From contig NZ_JH165054.1 of NCBI RefSeq assembly GCF_000227295.1, positions 1,548,550 through 1,612,549 of the forward strand: a stretch of 64,000 nucleotides of DNA, in the 5' to 3' direction. The translations under genes were made by a program, and so were the position numbers. Below, piece after piece: positions 26,545-34,140 of this stretch. The DNA comes from Cutibacterium avidum ATCC 25577 (lineage in GTDB: Bacteria > Actinomycetota > Actinomycetes > Propionibacteriales > Propionibacteriaceae). The notes below the pieces were generated by a model. The model was not told the DNA's origin and made no database searches. It saw nothing but the letters and a program-made list of their open reading frames with translations. The number at the start of each line of letters is the position of its first letter. The first letter of the stretch is position 1.

Positions 26545-27120
26545 ATGGTCAGCGGAGTCGAAGGTGACGGCGGCGACGAGATCGTTTTTGCGGACATAAG
26601 TGCTGCTCAGGGCGGGGATGCTGCGGCATACGCTCGCGTTGTTGAGTCATGGGGCGGACCGCTCCTGAGGTTCTGTCACAACCACCTGCCGGCCACGATT
26701 GACGCGGAGGACGTCGTCCAGGACGTTCTGCTGACTGCCTGGCAGAAGCTGCCCGATCTCGACGATAGGTCTCGGTTCAGGGCGTGGATGTACACCATTG
26801 CTCGGAATCGTTGCCGGGAAGTCATCCGGACCGCCGGGCGACGCGCAACCGACCCGGTGGCACCGGAAGAAGTTCCGGTGAGGATCGACACCCTTCAGGA
26901 CCCAGCAAGGGCACACACCAGGGATGCCGCGATGAAGGCGTTGAGGAAGAGTGTTGACCGGCTGCCGGACAACCAGAGGCGTATCTGGGCCATGGCTCAG
27001 ATCGACGGTCTCGGATACGCCGAGATTGCTGAGATTGAAGAATTACCAGTGTCCACCGTTCGTGGCCGTTTGGCCCGGGCGAGGGCCACCATTGCGGAGG
27101 AGATGGAACCATGGAGGTGA
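26545..27120 (+). CDS. ECF-type RNA polymerase sigma factor
   Basis: The 191-residue sigma-70 family factor has region 2 (DAEDVVQDVLLTAWQKL and FRAWMYTIARNRCRE) and region 4 (LPDNQRRIWAMAQIDGLGYAEIAEI, then VSTVRGRLARARA), with no region 1 or 3. ATG at 26545 is preferred over a longer frame from 26515. The next gene starts ten bases before its stop, typical of sigma/anti-sigma pairs. Its targets may include this operon, but no promoter match was established. Confidence 0.9.
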   Translation: MVSGVEGDGGDEIVFADISAAQGGDAAAYARVVESWGGPLLRFCHNHLPATIDAEDVVQDVLLTAWQKLPDLDDRSRFRAWMYTIARNRCREVIRTAGRRATDPVAPEEVPVRIDTLQDPARAHTRDAAMKALRKSVDRLPDNQRRIWAMAQIDGLGYAEIAEIEELPVSTVRGRLARARATIAEEMEPWR

Positions 27121-27635
27121 ATCTCGCGTGTGGCGCGGACATGAACCACGTCTGGGACAACGCGACACAACCTCCCACCGAGCACGAGGCCGAGTGCCCA
27201 GCCTGCCAGGCGGTGCGCACCGTGGCCGTTCGTGCCGGTCAACTGCGTGACGACACGGTTGCCGAGGACGCCAAGACCAAGGTCGTCGTCGATCCACCGA
27301 AGTTGTCGTCGGTGTGGAGGTCCTACAGCGCTGATCTCTCGCCGCGTCATTGCATCGTCAGTGACGACGGTGGCGACATTGAGGTCAGGGAGACCGTGCT
27401 GACCACCATCGTGCGCGAGACCCTGGCTGAATGCGAAGATGGCAGGTTGAGCCGAGTCCGTTTCTCGGTGCCCCATGCCCCGTTGAGACTGCGCATTGAC
27501 CTGTCGGTTGCCCAAGGTGTTCGGATCCCGGAATGCGCCGACCGGGTGCGTCAGCAGGTGGCGTCGGAAATGTATCTCCAGCTGGGCGGACGCCCGGAAG
27601 CCATTGACATCATTGTGGAGGACATCCATGTCTGA
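27111..27635 (+). CDS. Zinc-motif (anti-sigma-like) N-terminus fused to an Asp23-like domain
   Basis: In this 174-residue protein, residues 1-35 carry Cys7, His13 and H25-x3-C29-x2-C32 (HEAECPAC), the HxxxCxxC pattern of zinc-containing anti-sigma factors. The rest (about 65-174) resembles Asp23-like domains, with RVRFSVPHAPLRLRIDLSV and ECADRVRQQVASEMYL. No membrane helix is visible. Translation overlaps the ECF sigma gene. The likely role is an anti-sigma factor that senses envelope state through Asp23-like contacts, which is inference. Confidence 0.7.
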   Translation: MEVNLACGADMNHVWDNATQPPTEHEAECPACQAVRTVAVRAGQLRDDTVAEDAKTKVVVDPPKLSSVWRSYSADLSPRHCIVSDDGGDIEVRETVLTTIVRETLAECEDGRLSRVRFSVPHAPLRLRIDLSVAQGVRIPECADRVRQQVASEMYLQLGGRPEAIDIIVEDIHV

Positions 27636-27984
27636 GCCCGAAAACGACGTTGTCGTCTCCGGAACTGTCCTGACGGGCGACGAAACCAGTGATGATCTGG
27701 AAGGGGTCATCGTCACCACTGTTCTCAACACCCCCGGCGTGACTCGACTCGTCCGGCCGTGGTGGCGTCGGGTCGGCAAGTCTGACGAACGCTCCGCGGT
27801 GCGGATCAGTGAAGAGGATGGACGTACCGACGTGGACATGGAGGTCACCGTCGATCTGACGGTGCCCATCGTGCGGCTCACCCAGGACCTTCGTCGCCGG
27901 ATTGCCATGGCCATTACCCAGTCCGGACGCGTCCCGGGGAAGGTGGATGTCGTCGTCTCCAAAGTCGAGCGCATGGAGGAGTGA
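27628..27984 (+). CDS. Asp23-like protein, last gene of the operon
   Basis: The 118-residue protein starts at ATG 27628, overlapping the previous stop by eight bases. It has the Asp23-like pattern DDLEGVIVTTVLNTPGVTRLVRPWW and MEVTVDLTVPIVRLTQDLRRRIAMAI, ending in VVSKVERMEE. It is soluble and acidic. It is the third clear Asp23-like domain of the operon, or the fourth counting the fused protein. Confidence 0.75.
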   Translation: MSEPENDVVVSGTVLTGDETSDDLEGVIVTTVLNTPGVTRLVRPWWRRVGKSDERSAVRISEEDGRTDVDMEVTVDLTVPIVRLTQDLRRRIAMAITQSGRVPGKVDVVVSKVERMEE

Positions 27985-28028
27985 CGTCGAGCTGGAACCG
28001 CGCAGGAACTGGATCCACAGAAAACGAC

Positions 28029-28055
28029 GAGGCCCCCGGAAGAACCGGGGGCCTC
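28029..28055. terminator. Bidirectional terminator between the Asp23 operon and the sugar ABC ATPase gene
   Basis: GAGGCCCCCGG (28029-28039) and CCGGGGGCCTC (28045-28055) pair perfectly around a five-base loop. On the minus strand the stem is followed by GTCGTTTTC. Confidence 0.8.
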
Positions 28056-28078
28056 ATAGCGTTCGTGGGAACCGAGGA

Positions 28079-29179
28079 TCAGGAAATGCGCTCGGTGGTC
28101 TCCTGACTGAAGACGTGGACGGCGGCTGGGTCGACACCCAGGCGCACCTGCTCGCCGCGCTGCGGAGGACGACGCGACGAGATACGAGCGACGACCTGGT
28201 GGGCCTCTCCGTCCTCGATCGAGGCCTCCTTGCCGGAGCCGACGAGGGATCCGTAGAGGTAGGCGTCAGCGCCGAGCTCCTCGACGACGGCAACGTCGAG
28301 TCCGACGCCCTCGCTGGCGAGGGTGAAGGCCTCTGGACGGATGCCGAGGGTGAGCTTGGTCTCGTTCGGGGCCTTGGCCAGGACCTCGCGGGAAACCGGA
28401 ACGACGTAGTCACCGAGCTTGACGCCACCATCGACGACATCGCCCTCCATGAGGTTCATGGCGGGGGAGCCGATGAAGCCGGCGACGAAGAGGTTCTTCG
28501 GGGTGTCGTAGAGGGCCAGCGGGGAGTCGACCTGCTGCAGGATGCCGTCCTTCATGACGGCAACGCGGTCGCCCATCGTCATGGCTTCGACCTGGTCGTG
28601 GGTCACGTAGACGGTGGTGACACCGAGGCGCTGCTGCAGGGCAGCGATCTGGGTACGGGTCTGGACACGGAGCTTGGCGTCGAGGTTCGACAGCGGCTCG
28701 TCCATGAGGAAGACCTGAGGGTTACGAACGATGGCGCGACCCATGGCGACACGCTGACGCTGGCCACCGGAGAGAGCCTTCGGCTTGCGGTTGAGGAAGT
28801 CCTCGAGACCGAGGAGCTTGGCAGCCTCGAGAACGCGCTGCTGACGCTCAGCCTTCGGCACGTTCTGCATCTTGAGGGCGAAGCCCATGTTGTCGGCCAC
28901 GGTCATGTGGGGGTACAGGGCGTAGTTCTGGAAGACCATGGCGATGTCACGGTCCTTCGGGGGCAGATCGGTGACGTCGCGGTCTCCGATCCAGATGGAA
29001 CCGGCGTTGACCTCTTCGAGGCCGGCCAGCATTCGCAGGGAGGTGGACTTACCACAGCCAGACGGTCCGACGAGGACCATGAACTCACCATCGCCGATCT
29101 CCAGGTTGAGCTTGCTGACGGCTGCGCGATCGGTGCCCGGGTAAACCCGAGTCGCCTCCTTGTACTGCACGGTTGCCAT
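28079..29179 (-). CDS. ugpC: Sugar ABC transporter ATPase, MalK/MsmK/UgpC family
   Basis: The 366-residue ATPase has Walker A GPSGCGKST (38-46), signature LSGGQRQRVAMGRA, Walker B VFLMDEPLSNLDAKLR and the switch VYVTHDQVEAM. A C-terminal TOBE/regulatory domain has GIRPEAF. It is the shared ATPase type that energises many CUT1 sugar importers. No permease gene is adjacent, and the CUT1 operon at 34-37 kb lacks an ATPase, so it probably serves that system. AAAGGAT precedes the ATG. A CGGGCA/TGCCCG inverted repeat lies at 29198-29215. Confidence 0.92.
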   Translation of the reverse strand: MATVQYKEATRVYPGTDRAAVSKLNLEIGDGEFMVLVGPSGCGKSTSLRMLAGLEEVNAGSIWIGDRDVTDLPPKDRDIAMVFQNYALYPHMTVADNMGFALKMQNVPKAERQQRVLEAAKLLGLEDFLNRKPKALSGGQRQRVAMGRAIVRNPQVFLMDEPLSNLDAKLRVQTRTQIAALQQRLGVTTVYVTHDQVEAMTMGDRVAVMKDGILQQVDSPLALYDTPKNLFVAGFIGSPAMNLMEGDVVDGGVKLGDYVVPVSREVLAKAPNETKLTLGIRPEAFTLASEGVGLDVAVVEELGADAYLYGSLVGSGKEASIEDGEAHQVVARISSRRPPQRGEQVRLGVDPAAVHVFSQETTERIS

Positions 29180-29449
29180 AACCGTTAATCCTTTCCACGG
29201 GCAGGTACGTGCCCGACGATCCGTTGTGGAAAACCGACGACCAAGGGTGCCGCCGGGATCCCCGCGAGTATTGCGAGGATCTGGAGTCGATCATAAGGGA
29301 CATTGCCCGCGATGGTGGCAAGAGGCTGGCTGAAAGGAGTGTTTTGCCTTGTCGGCTGGTGCACCTTGTGGCTGAGCCGTGAGCCGCCCTTCGTGTGGGT
29401 GCGGCCCACGGGTCGGTGGGCGTCATCGCACCGGCCTACAAGCTGGGGT

Positions 29450-29575
29450 TCAGGGCTGCTCCCACAGCGGACCCCTGCACTTGAGCCCTGCAATGATCGT
29501 GGCGTCGTACCACCAGCACATCACTGCCAAGAGGATGACTTCGACAATCAAGATGATCATTATTTTCTTTGACAT
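29450..29575 (-). CDS. Tiny membrane peptide (third ORF of AT-rich micro-operon)
   Basis: The 41-residue frame starts MSKKIMIILIVEVILLAVM, one hydrophobic helix followed by a polar tail ending GPLWEQP. Its ATG lies inside the end of the preceding 50-codon frame, in a different frame (overlap 29560-29575). There is no database family I recognise. The 29180-29449 stretch beyond it shows only the upstream region of the ugpC gene. Confidence 0.4.
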   Translation of the reverse strand: MSKKIMIILIVEVILLAVMCWWYDATIIAGLKCRGPLWEQP

Positions 29576-29712
29576 TTCACAGCCTCACTGGAGCCGTTGT
29601 CCAAGCATGAGCCAATTCCATTGGCTTGGCCCCAGAGGGACAATACAAACAATACCATGACGACCGTTCCCAGAACCCATGCGAGAATGGTCCAGTTCTT
29701 TTCATTCTTCAT
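29560..29712 (-). CDS. Small membrane protein (second ORF of AT-rich micro-operon)
   Basis: The 50-residue frame begins MKNEKNWTILAWVLG and contains one transmembrane helix (about 8-28) and a polar tail with two cysteines (GSCLDNGSSEAVKCQRK). Its ATG overlaps the previous stop by four bases (ATGA), and its end overlaps the next ATG, a pattern typical of translated operons. Local base composition is about 46% G+C by hand count over 29521-29820, far lower than its neighbours. I do not recognise it. Confidence 0.45.
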   Translation of the reverse strand: MKNEKNWTILAWVLGTVVMVLFVLSLWGQANGIGSCLDNGSSEAVKCQRK

Positions 29713-29990
29713 CCGAGCACCAACTTGGCTTTATCAATGGTTATGGTTCTGTTGGTTGTATCAACGACATAGGGAAAGCCATTTTTCATGGCGTCAATTA
29801 ATTGAGTGCTCGCGGGCTGTGTCATCTCACTCGGGGGCGGGGATGCGTTGGTCTTTGGTGCTAGTGCAGCACTGATAATCAACACCCCCGCTACGGCCGC
29901 AATGTGTCGTCTTTCGCCTGCTGGGCATCGTGTCCTTCCTCTCCAACAGGGCGCGACATCAGGTTGAGTCGGAAGATCGTCCTTGCTCAA
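29709..29990 (-). CDS. Small putative secreted protein, start uncertain or frameshifted
   Basis: The frame is open from a TTG at 29990. A strong GGAGAGGAAGGA precedes an ATG at 29928 that is in another frame, reading MPSRRK. Removing one base near 29907 would join that start to HIAAVAGVLIISAALAPKTNA, a convincing signal peptide. The mature part ends DTTNRTITIDKAKLVLG. So either the gene has an early frameshift or translation starts elsewhere. It overlaps the next frame by ATGA. The 29991-30124 stretch towards sdaA is AT-rich and shows no gene. Confidence 0.35.
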   Translation of the reverse strand: MSKDDLPTQPDVAPCWRGRTRCPAGERRHIAAVAGVLIISAALAPKTNASPPPSEMTQPASTQLIDAMKNGFPYVVDTTNRTITIDKAKLVLG

Positions 29991-30124
29991 TCTGGTCGCT
30001 GGGTGATGCCATCACGCTACTGCGGGCCCCAGCTATTGATACGGTGCATCGCGTTTTCTTAGGAGGTTTTCATTTCTCTTGGACAATTTTAGGGATGCAC
30101 GCCAAGAATCGATGTGCGCAGTCG

Positions 30125-31555
30125 TCAGCACTCGACGATGTTCACCGCGAGGCCACCTCGCGCCGTCTCCTTGTATTTCACCTTCATGTCGCGCCCGGTC
30201 TCCATCATGGTTTTCATGACCTGATCCAAGCTGACGATCTGGGAGCCGTCCCCTGCCATGGCCAGACGGGCAGCCGTCACGGCCTTAATGGCACCCAGGG
30301 CATTGCGCTCGATACACGGAATCTGAACCAGACCACCGACGGGATCACAGGTGAGACCAAGGTGGTGCTCGAGACCGATCTCGGCCGCGTTGCAGACCTG
30401 GGCAGGTGTCCCGCCCATGACCTGGGCCAGACCGGCTGCGGCCATCGAACATGCCACGCCGACCTCGCCCTGGCAGCCGACCTCAGCCCCAGAGATGGAC
30501 GCTGACTGCTGGTAGATCTCGCCGACGGCGCCGGCGGCCAGCAGGAAGTCGACGATGAGGTCGTCGTCGCCGGTGCTGACTCCGGGAGTACCCGAGTCGA
30601 TGTCGGAGCCAGGGGAGAGGAACTTCACCGCGAAGTGCAGGCAGGACGGGACGATGCCGGCCGCACCGTTGGTGGGGGCGGTGACGATACGTCCACCTGC
30701 TGCGTTCTCCTCATTGACCGCCAGGGCCCACACCGTCAGCCAGTCGACCGATCCGAAGGGTTCTGGCTTGCCTGGGGTGATGCGCTCCCGGGTAGCGAGA
30801 TCGCGGTGCATCTTCATGGCACGGCGACGCACGTGCAGTCCACCTGGGAGAACGCCGGAGCGGGAACAACCACGCTCGACGCACGCGTGCATGACGGCCC
30901 AGATGTCCAGGAGTTCGCCGCGCACGTGTTCCTCGTCGCGGACGGTCATCTCATTGGCCATGGTGACCTCGGGGATGCTCATCCGGTAATCAGAGCACTG
31001 TTCCAGCAGTTCCTTGCCGGTCTTGAAGGGGTAGGGGACCGGAGCCGAGTCGCGGACGATGGCGGGGTGCTCGTCCTCACCGTGTTCGACGACGAAGCCA
31101 CCGCCGATGGAGTAGAAGGTGCGCTCGGCGACGACCTCCTGGCCCGACCAGGCCGTGAACGTCATGCCGTTGGGGTGGAAGGGCAAGGAACGGTTGCGAT
31201 GCAGGATGAGGTCTGTCGTGACGTCGAAGGAAATCTCCCGACCACCATGGACGGCATCGAGGGTGATGCGTCCGCTGTTGGCGATGGTGGCGGCTCGAGC
31301 TGGGGTCTGGTCGGTGTCGACGGTGGCGGGATCCTCTCCCTCCAGGCCCAACAGGACGGCGGCTTCGGAGCCATGTCCGTGTCCGGTCGCCCCCAGTGAG
31401 CCGAAGAGTTCGGCGCGCACCCGGGTGACGTCGGGCCACGCCGGTGATTGAGCCAGATCAGTCACGAAGATCTGTGCGGCTCGCATGGGGCCGACGGTAT
31501 GGGAACTGGATGGGCCGATGCCTACCTTGAAGATGTCGAAAACACTGACTGCCAC
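30125..31555 (-). CDS. sdaA: L-serine ammonia-lyase (iron-sulfur type)
   Basis: The single-chain 476-residue enzyme deaminates serine to pyruvate. The beta-like domain starts FDIFKVGIGPSSSHTVGPMRAA. The alpha-like domain shows the serine/cluster segments SISGAEVGCQGEVGVACSM and CDPVGGLVQIPCIERN, and the C-terminal cysteine of the family closes the protein (VNIVEC). The start is GTG at 31555 with no ribosome site; CAAAAT lies seven bases upstream. It is divergent from the ROK-oxidoreductase gene. Confidence 0.94.
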   Translation of the reverse strand: MAVSVFDIFKVGIGPSSSHTVGPMRAAQIFVTDLAQSPAWPDVTRVRAELFGSLGATGHGHGSEAAVLLGLEGEDPATVDTDQTPARAATIANSGRITLDAVHGGREISFDVTTDLILHRNRSLPFHPNGMTFTAWSGQEVVAERTFYSIGGGFVVEHGEDEHPAIVRDSAPVPYPFKTGKELLEQCSDYRMSIPEVTMANEMTVRDEEHVRGELLDIWAVMHACVERGCSRSGVLPGGLHVRRRAMKMHRDLATRERITPGKPEPFGSVDWLTVWALAVNEENAAGGRIVTAPTNGAAGIVPSCLHFAVKFLSPGSDIDSGTPGVSTGDDDLIVDFLLAAGAVGEIYQQSASISGAEVGCQGEVGVACSMAAAGLAQVMGGTPAQVCNAAEIGLEHHLGLTCDPVGGLVQIPCIERNALGAIKAVTAARLAMAGDGSQIVSLDQVMKTMMETGRDMKVKYKETARGGLAVNIVEC

Positions 31556-31811
31556 GGCATCGATTTTGCCAAAGATCGAGGCGCAATGTCAGTGAAGCGC
31601 AATGACGGCGTGACACTGGGTTGTCCGCCGCTGAAGGGGGCCACCGCAAGACATCGTGATGACGAGTTCCGACAAACCCCTTGACCAACTCGCCGCGGTG
31701 GTCCATTCTCTTTCCAACAAGTATTGAAACCGTGTTTTGAAATATGCCTTTACAAGGATCGTGAGGGCATGGACCCGCGGTGACCTCGGTCGCGGAGAAG
31801 GAGTGGTGACG

Positions 31812-34115
31812 GTGGCGGAGCATGATCGACGCAGTGAGAGAGCCGACGACATCCTGCTCGAACTGCGTGCCGGAGAGGCCATGAGCGCGGCCGATCTCGT
31901 CGAGAGCACCGGGTTGTCACGTCCGACCGTCATCTCAATCCTCAATGACCTCGAGTCGTCCGGATGGGTGGTCCGTGGCACCTCCGATGGTGGCGGTCTG
32001 GGGCGCCCTGCCTCGGTGTGGTCGTTGGGTGAGGACGTCGGAATCGTCATCGGGACCGACATCCTCGTCGACTCGATGCTCCTGGTGGCGGCCACTTTCG
32101 GCGGGACGATCCTCGACGCCCGTAGTTCTCGGCTCGACCAGCACCGACCCGAAGCCCGTCTCGACACCGTCGTGAGCGCGATCGAATCATTGCGAGATGC
32201 GTGCGGGGACAAGGGGCCGTTGCTGCACCTGGCGGTCTCGACAACGGGCGTCATCGACGGCGATGGTCGCATCGTGCGAAGCGACCTCGTGCCGCAGTGG
32301 ACCGGGTTGGACTTGGGCCGAACGCTCTCCCGGCGCCTTGACGTCCCTGCCACCGTCGACAACGACATCAACATGGCTGCTTATGGCGAGTTCTGCCAGC
32401 GTCGTCAGCACGGCCGCCTCGACACCGATGCCGACATGCTCCTGGTACGGATGACCCGCGGACTGCACACCGGGCTGATCCTCGACGGACAACTGCATCG
32501 CGGACGCACCTGGAACGCCGGTGAGATCAGCGACGTGCTCGATCTTCGCCTGGACGGCGACGAGATGCCCGACGACGACTGGATCGATCGAGCAGCCCTG
32601 ACGACCGGTTCGGTCGCAGCCGTCATCGACCCGGACGTCATCGTCATGTCTGGACCCACGAATGCGTCGGTCACGGTGATTCGCCGCATCATCGCTCGGC
32701 TCATGGCTCGGCGTCCTCTCGACTCGGAGGCGATGACCGCCGAGGTCGAGGAATTGGGCCAGGCTGCATCGGTCGTCGGGGCCCTCAACACCGCACTGGA
32801 ACTGGTGACGAGGAAGGCCCTCGGTACCGGACACCCGCATCCCGTGGCCCTGCGTGGCATGGCCAAGGTCGTTTCCGAAGTCGAGAAAGGACAGCACAGC
32901 GTCATGACGACAACCCATCGAGAAGGACACACTGGCGATCGCATGAGGGTAGGCGTCGTCGGCGTCGGCGCGCGCTCGCGCCTGGCCCTCAACGCCGAGC
33001 TGGAGGGCAACGACGGCCTCGTGACCGCTGTCTGCGAGCCCCATCACCTGGCCCGCGAGCGGGTGGCCGACCGGCTCGGGAAGGACCCCGACTCCATCAC
33101 GATCACCTCTGAGGTTGCCGGGCTCATCGCATCGGGAATCGACGTCGCCTTCGTCACCTCCCCTGACGACACCCACGCCGAGGTCACCTGTCAGCTGTTG
33201 GAGGCTGGGATCCCGGTGTACCTGGAGAAGCCACTGGCCATCAAGATGGATTCGGCGACGAAGGTTCTCACCACCGCCTACGAGACCGGGACGAGGCTCT
33301 ACGTCGGTCACAATATGCGCCACATGAACGTCGTGCGGTCGATGCGCGACCTCATCCGCTCTGGCCGGATCGGCGAGGTCAAGGCCATCTGGTGTCGTCA
33401 CTTCGTCGGGTCGGGCGGTGACTTCTACTTCAAGGACTGGCATGCCACTCGCGAGCATGGCACGGGTCTGCTGCTGCAGAAGGCTGCCCACGACATCGAC
33501 GTCATGCACTGGTTCGCCGATTCCCACACCACTGACGTCGTTGGGATGGGCGGGCTCACCCTCTACGACCGGATCACTGATCGTCGCGACAATTCTGACC
33601 AGCTTATGGGCGACTGGTACTCCCTCGACAACTGGCCTCCGCTGACCCAGAAGGGACTCAACCCGGTCATCGACGTCGAGGACATCTCGATGATGCTCAT
33701 GCGGATGGAGTCCGGCGTCTTCGCGTCCTACCAGCAGTGCCACTACACCCCGGACTACTGGCGCAACTACACCGTTATCGGCACGGAGGGGCGCATCGAG
33801 AACTTCGGTGACGGTGAGGGAGGTGTCATTCGACTGTGGAACAAGCGAACCCACTACAACGCCGACGGTGATGAGACCGTCCCGATCATCGGGGACGCCA
33901 ATGGACACGGTGACGCCGACGTGTTGACCGTCACCGAGTTCCTCAACTTCGTGAGGAACGGAACCCGTACGGATACCTCGCCGTTGGGCGCCTGGTATGC
34001 GGTCGCAGCGGGGATCGAGGCCACTGAGTCGTTGCGTCAAGGGTCGACGCCGCGCCAGGTGCCGACGCTGGACGAGGAGATCGTCCAATACTTCAACAAC
34101 AACCAGGTCAAGTGA
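31812..34115 (+). CDS. ROK-family repressor fused to a Gfo/Idh/MocA oxidoreductase
   Basis: This is one uninterrupted frame of 767 residues. Residues about 10-65 form a winged helix (SAADLVESTGLSRPTVISILNDL). About 75-365 is a ROK domain (GIVIGTDILVDS, TVDNDINMAAYGE) that lacks the CxCGxxGC zinc motif and a clear ATP loop. About 378-765 is a complete Gfo/Idh/MocA dehydrogenase, with RVGVVGVGARSR, the VYLEKPLAI motif and KAAHDIDVMHW. GTG at 31812 lies eight bases after AAGGAG and is preferred; the frame stays open to 31737. ATG 32904 and 32943, each with an upstream purine-rich site, could start the dehydrogenase alone. It leads the sugar ABC operon. Confidence 0.8.
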   Translation: MAEHDRRSERADDILLELRAGEAMSAADLVESTGLSRPTVISILNDLESSGWVVRGTSDGGGLGRPASVWSLGEDVGIVIGTDILVDSMLLVAATFGGTILDARSSRLDQHRPEARLDTVVSAIESLRDACGDKGPLLHLAVSTTGVIDGDGRIVRSDLVPQWTGLDLGRTLSRRLDVPATVDNDINMAAYGEFCQRRQHGRLDTDADMLLVRMTRGLHTGLILDGQLHRGRTWNAGEISDVLDLRLDGDEMPDDDWIDRAALTTGSVAAVIDPDVIVMSGPTNASVTVIRRIIARLMARRPLDSEAMTAEVEELGQAASVVGALNTALELVTRKALGTGHPHPVALRGMAKVVSEVEKGQHSVMTTTHREGHTGDRMRVGVVGVGARSRLALNAELEGNDGLVTAVCEPHHLARERVADRLGKDPDSITITSEVAGLIASGIDVAFVTSPDDTHAEVTCQLLEAGIPVYLEKPLAIKMDSATKVLTTAYETGTRLYVGHNMRHMNVVRSMRDLIRSGRIGEVKAIWCRHFVGSGGDFYFKDWHATREHGTGLLLQKAAHDIDVMHWFADSHTTDVVGMGGLTLYDRITDRRDNSDQLMGDWYSLDNWPPLTQKGLNPVIDVEDISMMLMRMESGVFASYQQCHYTPDYWRNYTVIGTEGRIENFGDGEGGVIRLWNKRTHYNADGDETVPIIGDANGHGDADVLTVTEFLNFVRNGTRTDTSPLGAWYAVAAGIEATESLRQGSTPRQVPTLDEEIVQYFNNNQVK

Positions 34116-34140
34116 TCACAACGAGACAGAGAGGTCAATC

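Noticed and set aside
26532-26560. GTCGAATCC resembling a tRNA T-arm before the sigma gene
   Set aside because: No acceptor stem, anticodon arm or CCA end can be folded around it. No tRNA was found anywhere in the window.
32187-34088. Long minus-strand open frame (about 630 codons)
   Set aside because: Antisense to the ROK-oxidoreductase gene. It has no recognisable motif and is rich in Asp/Val/Gly/His as expected for a shadow frame.
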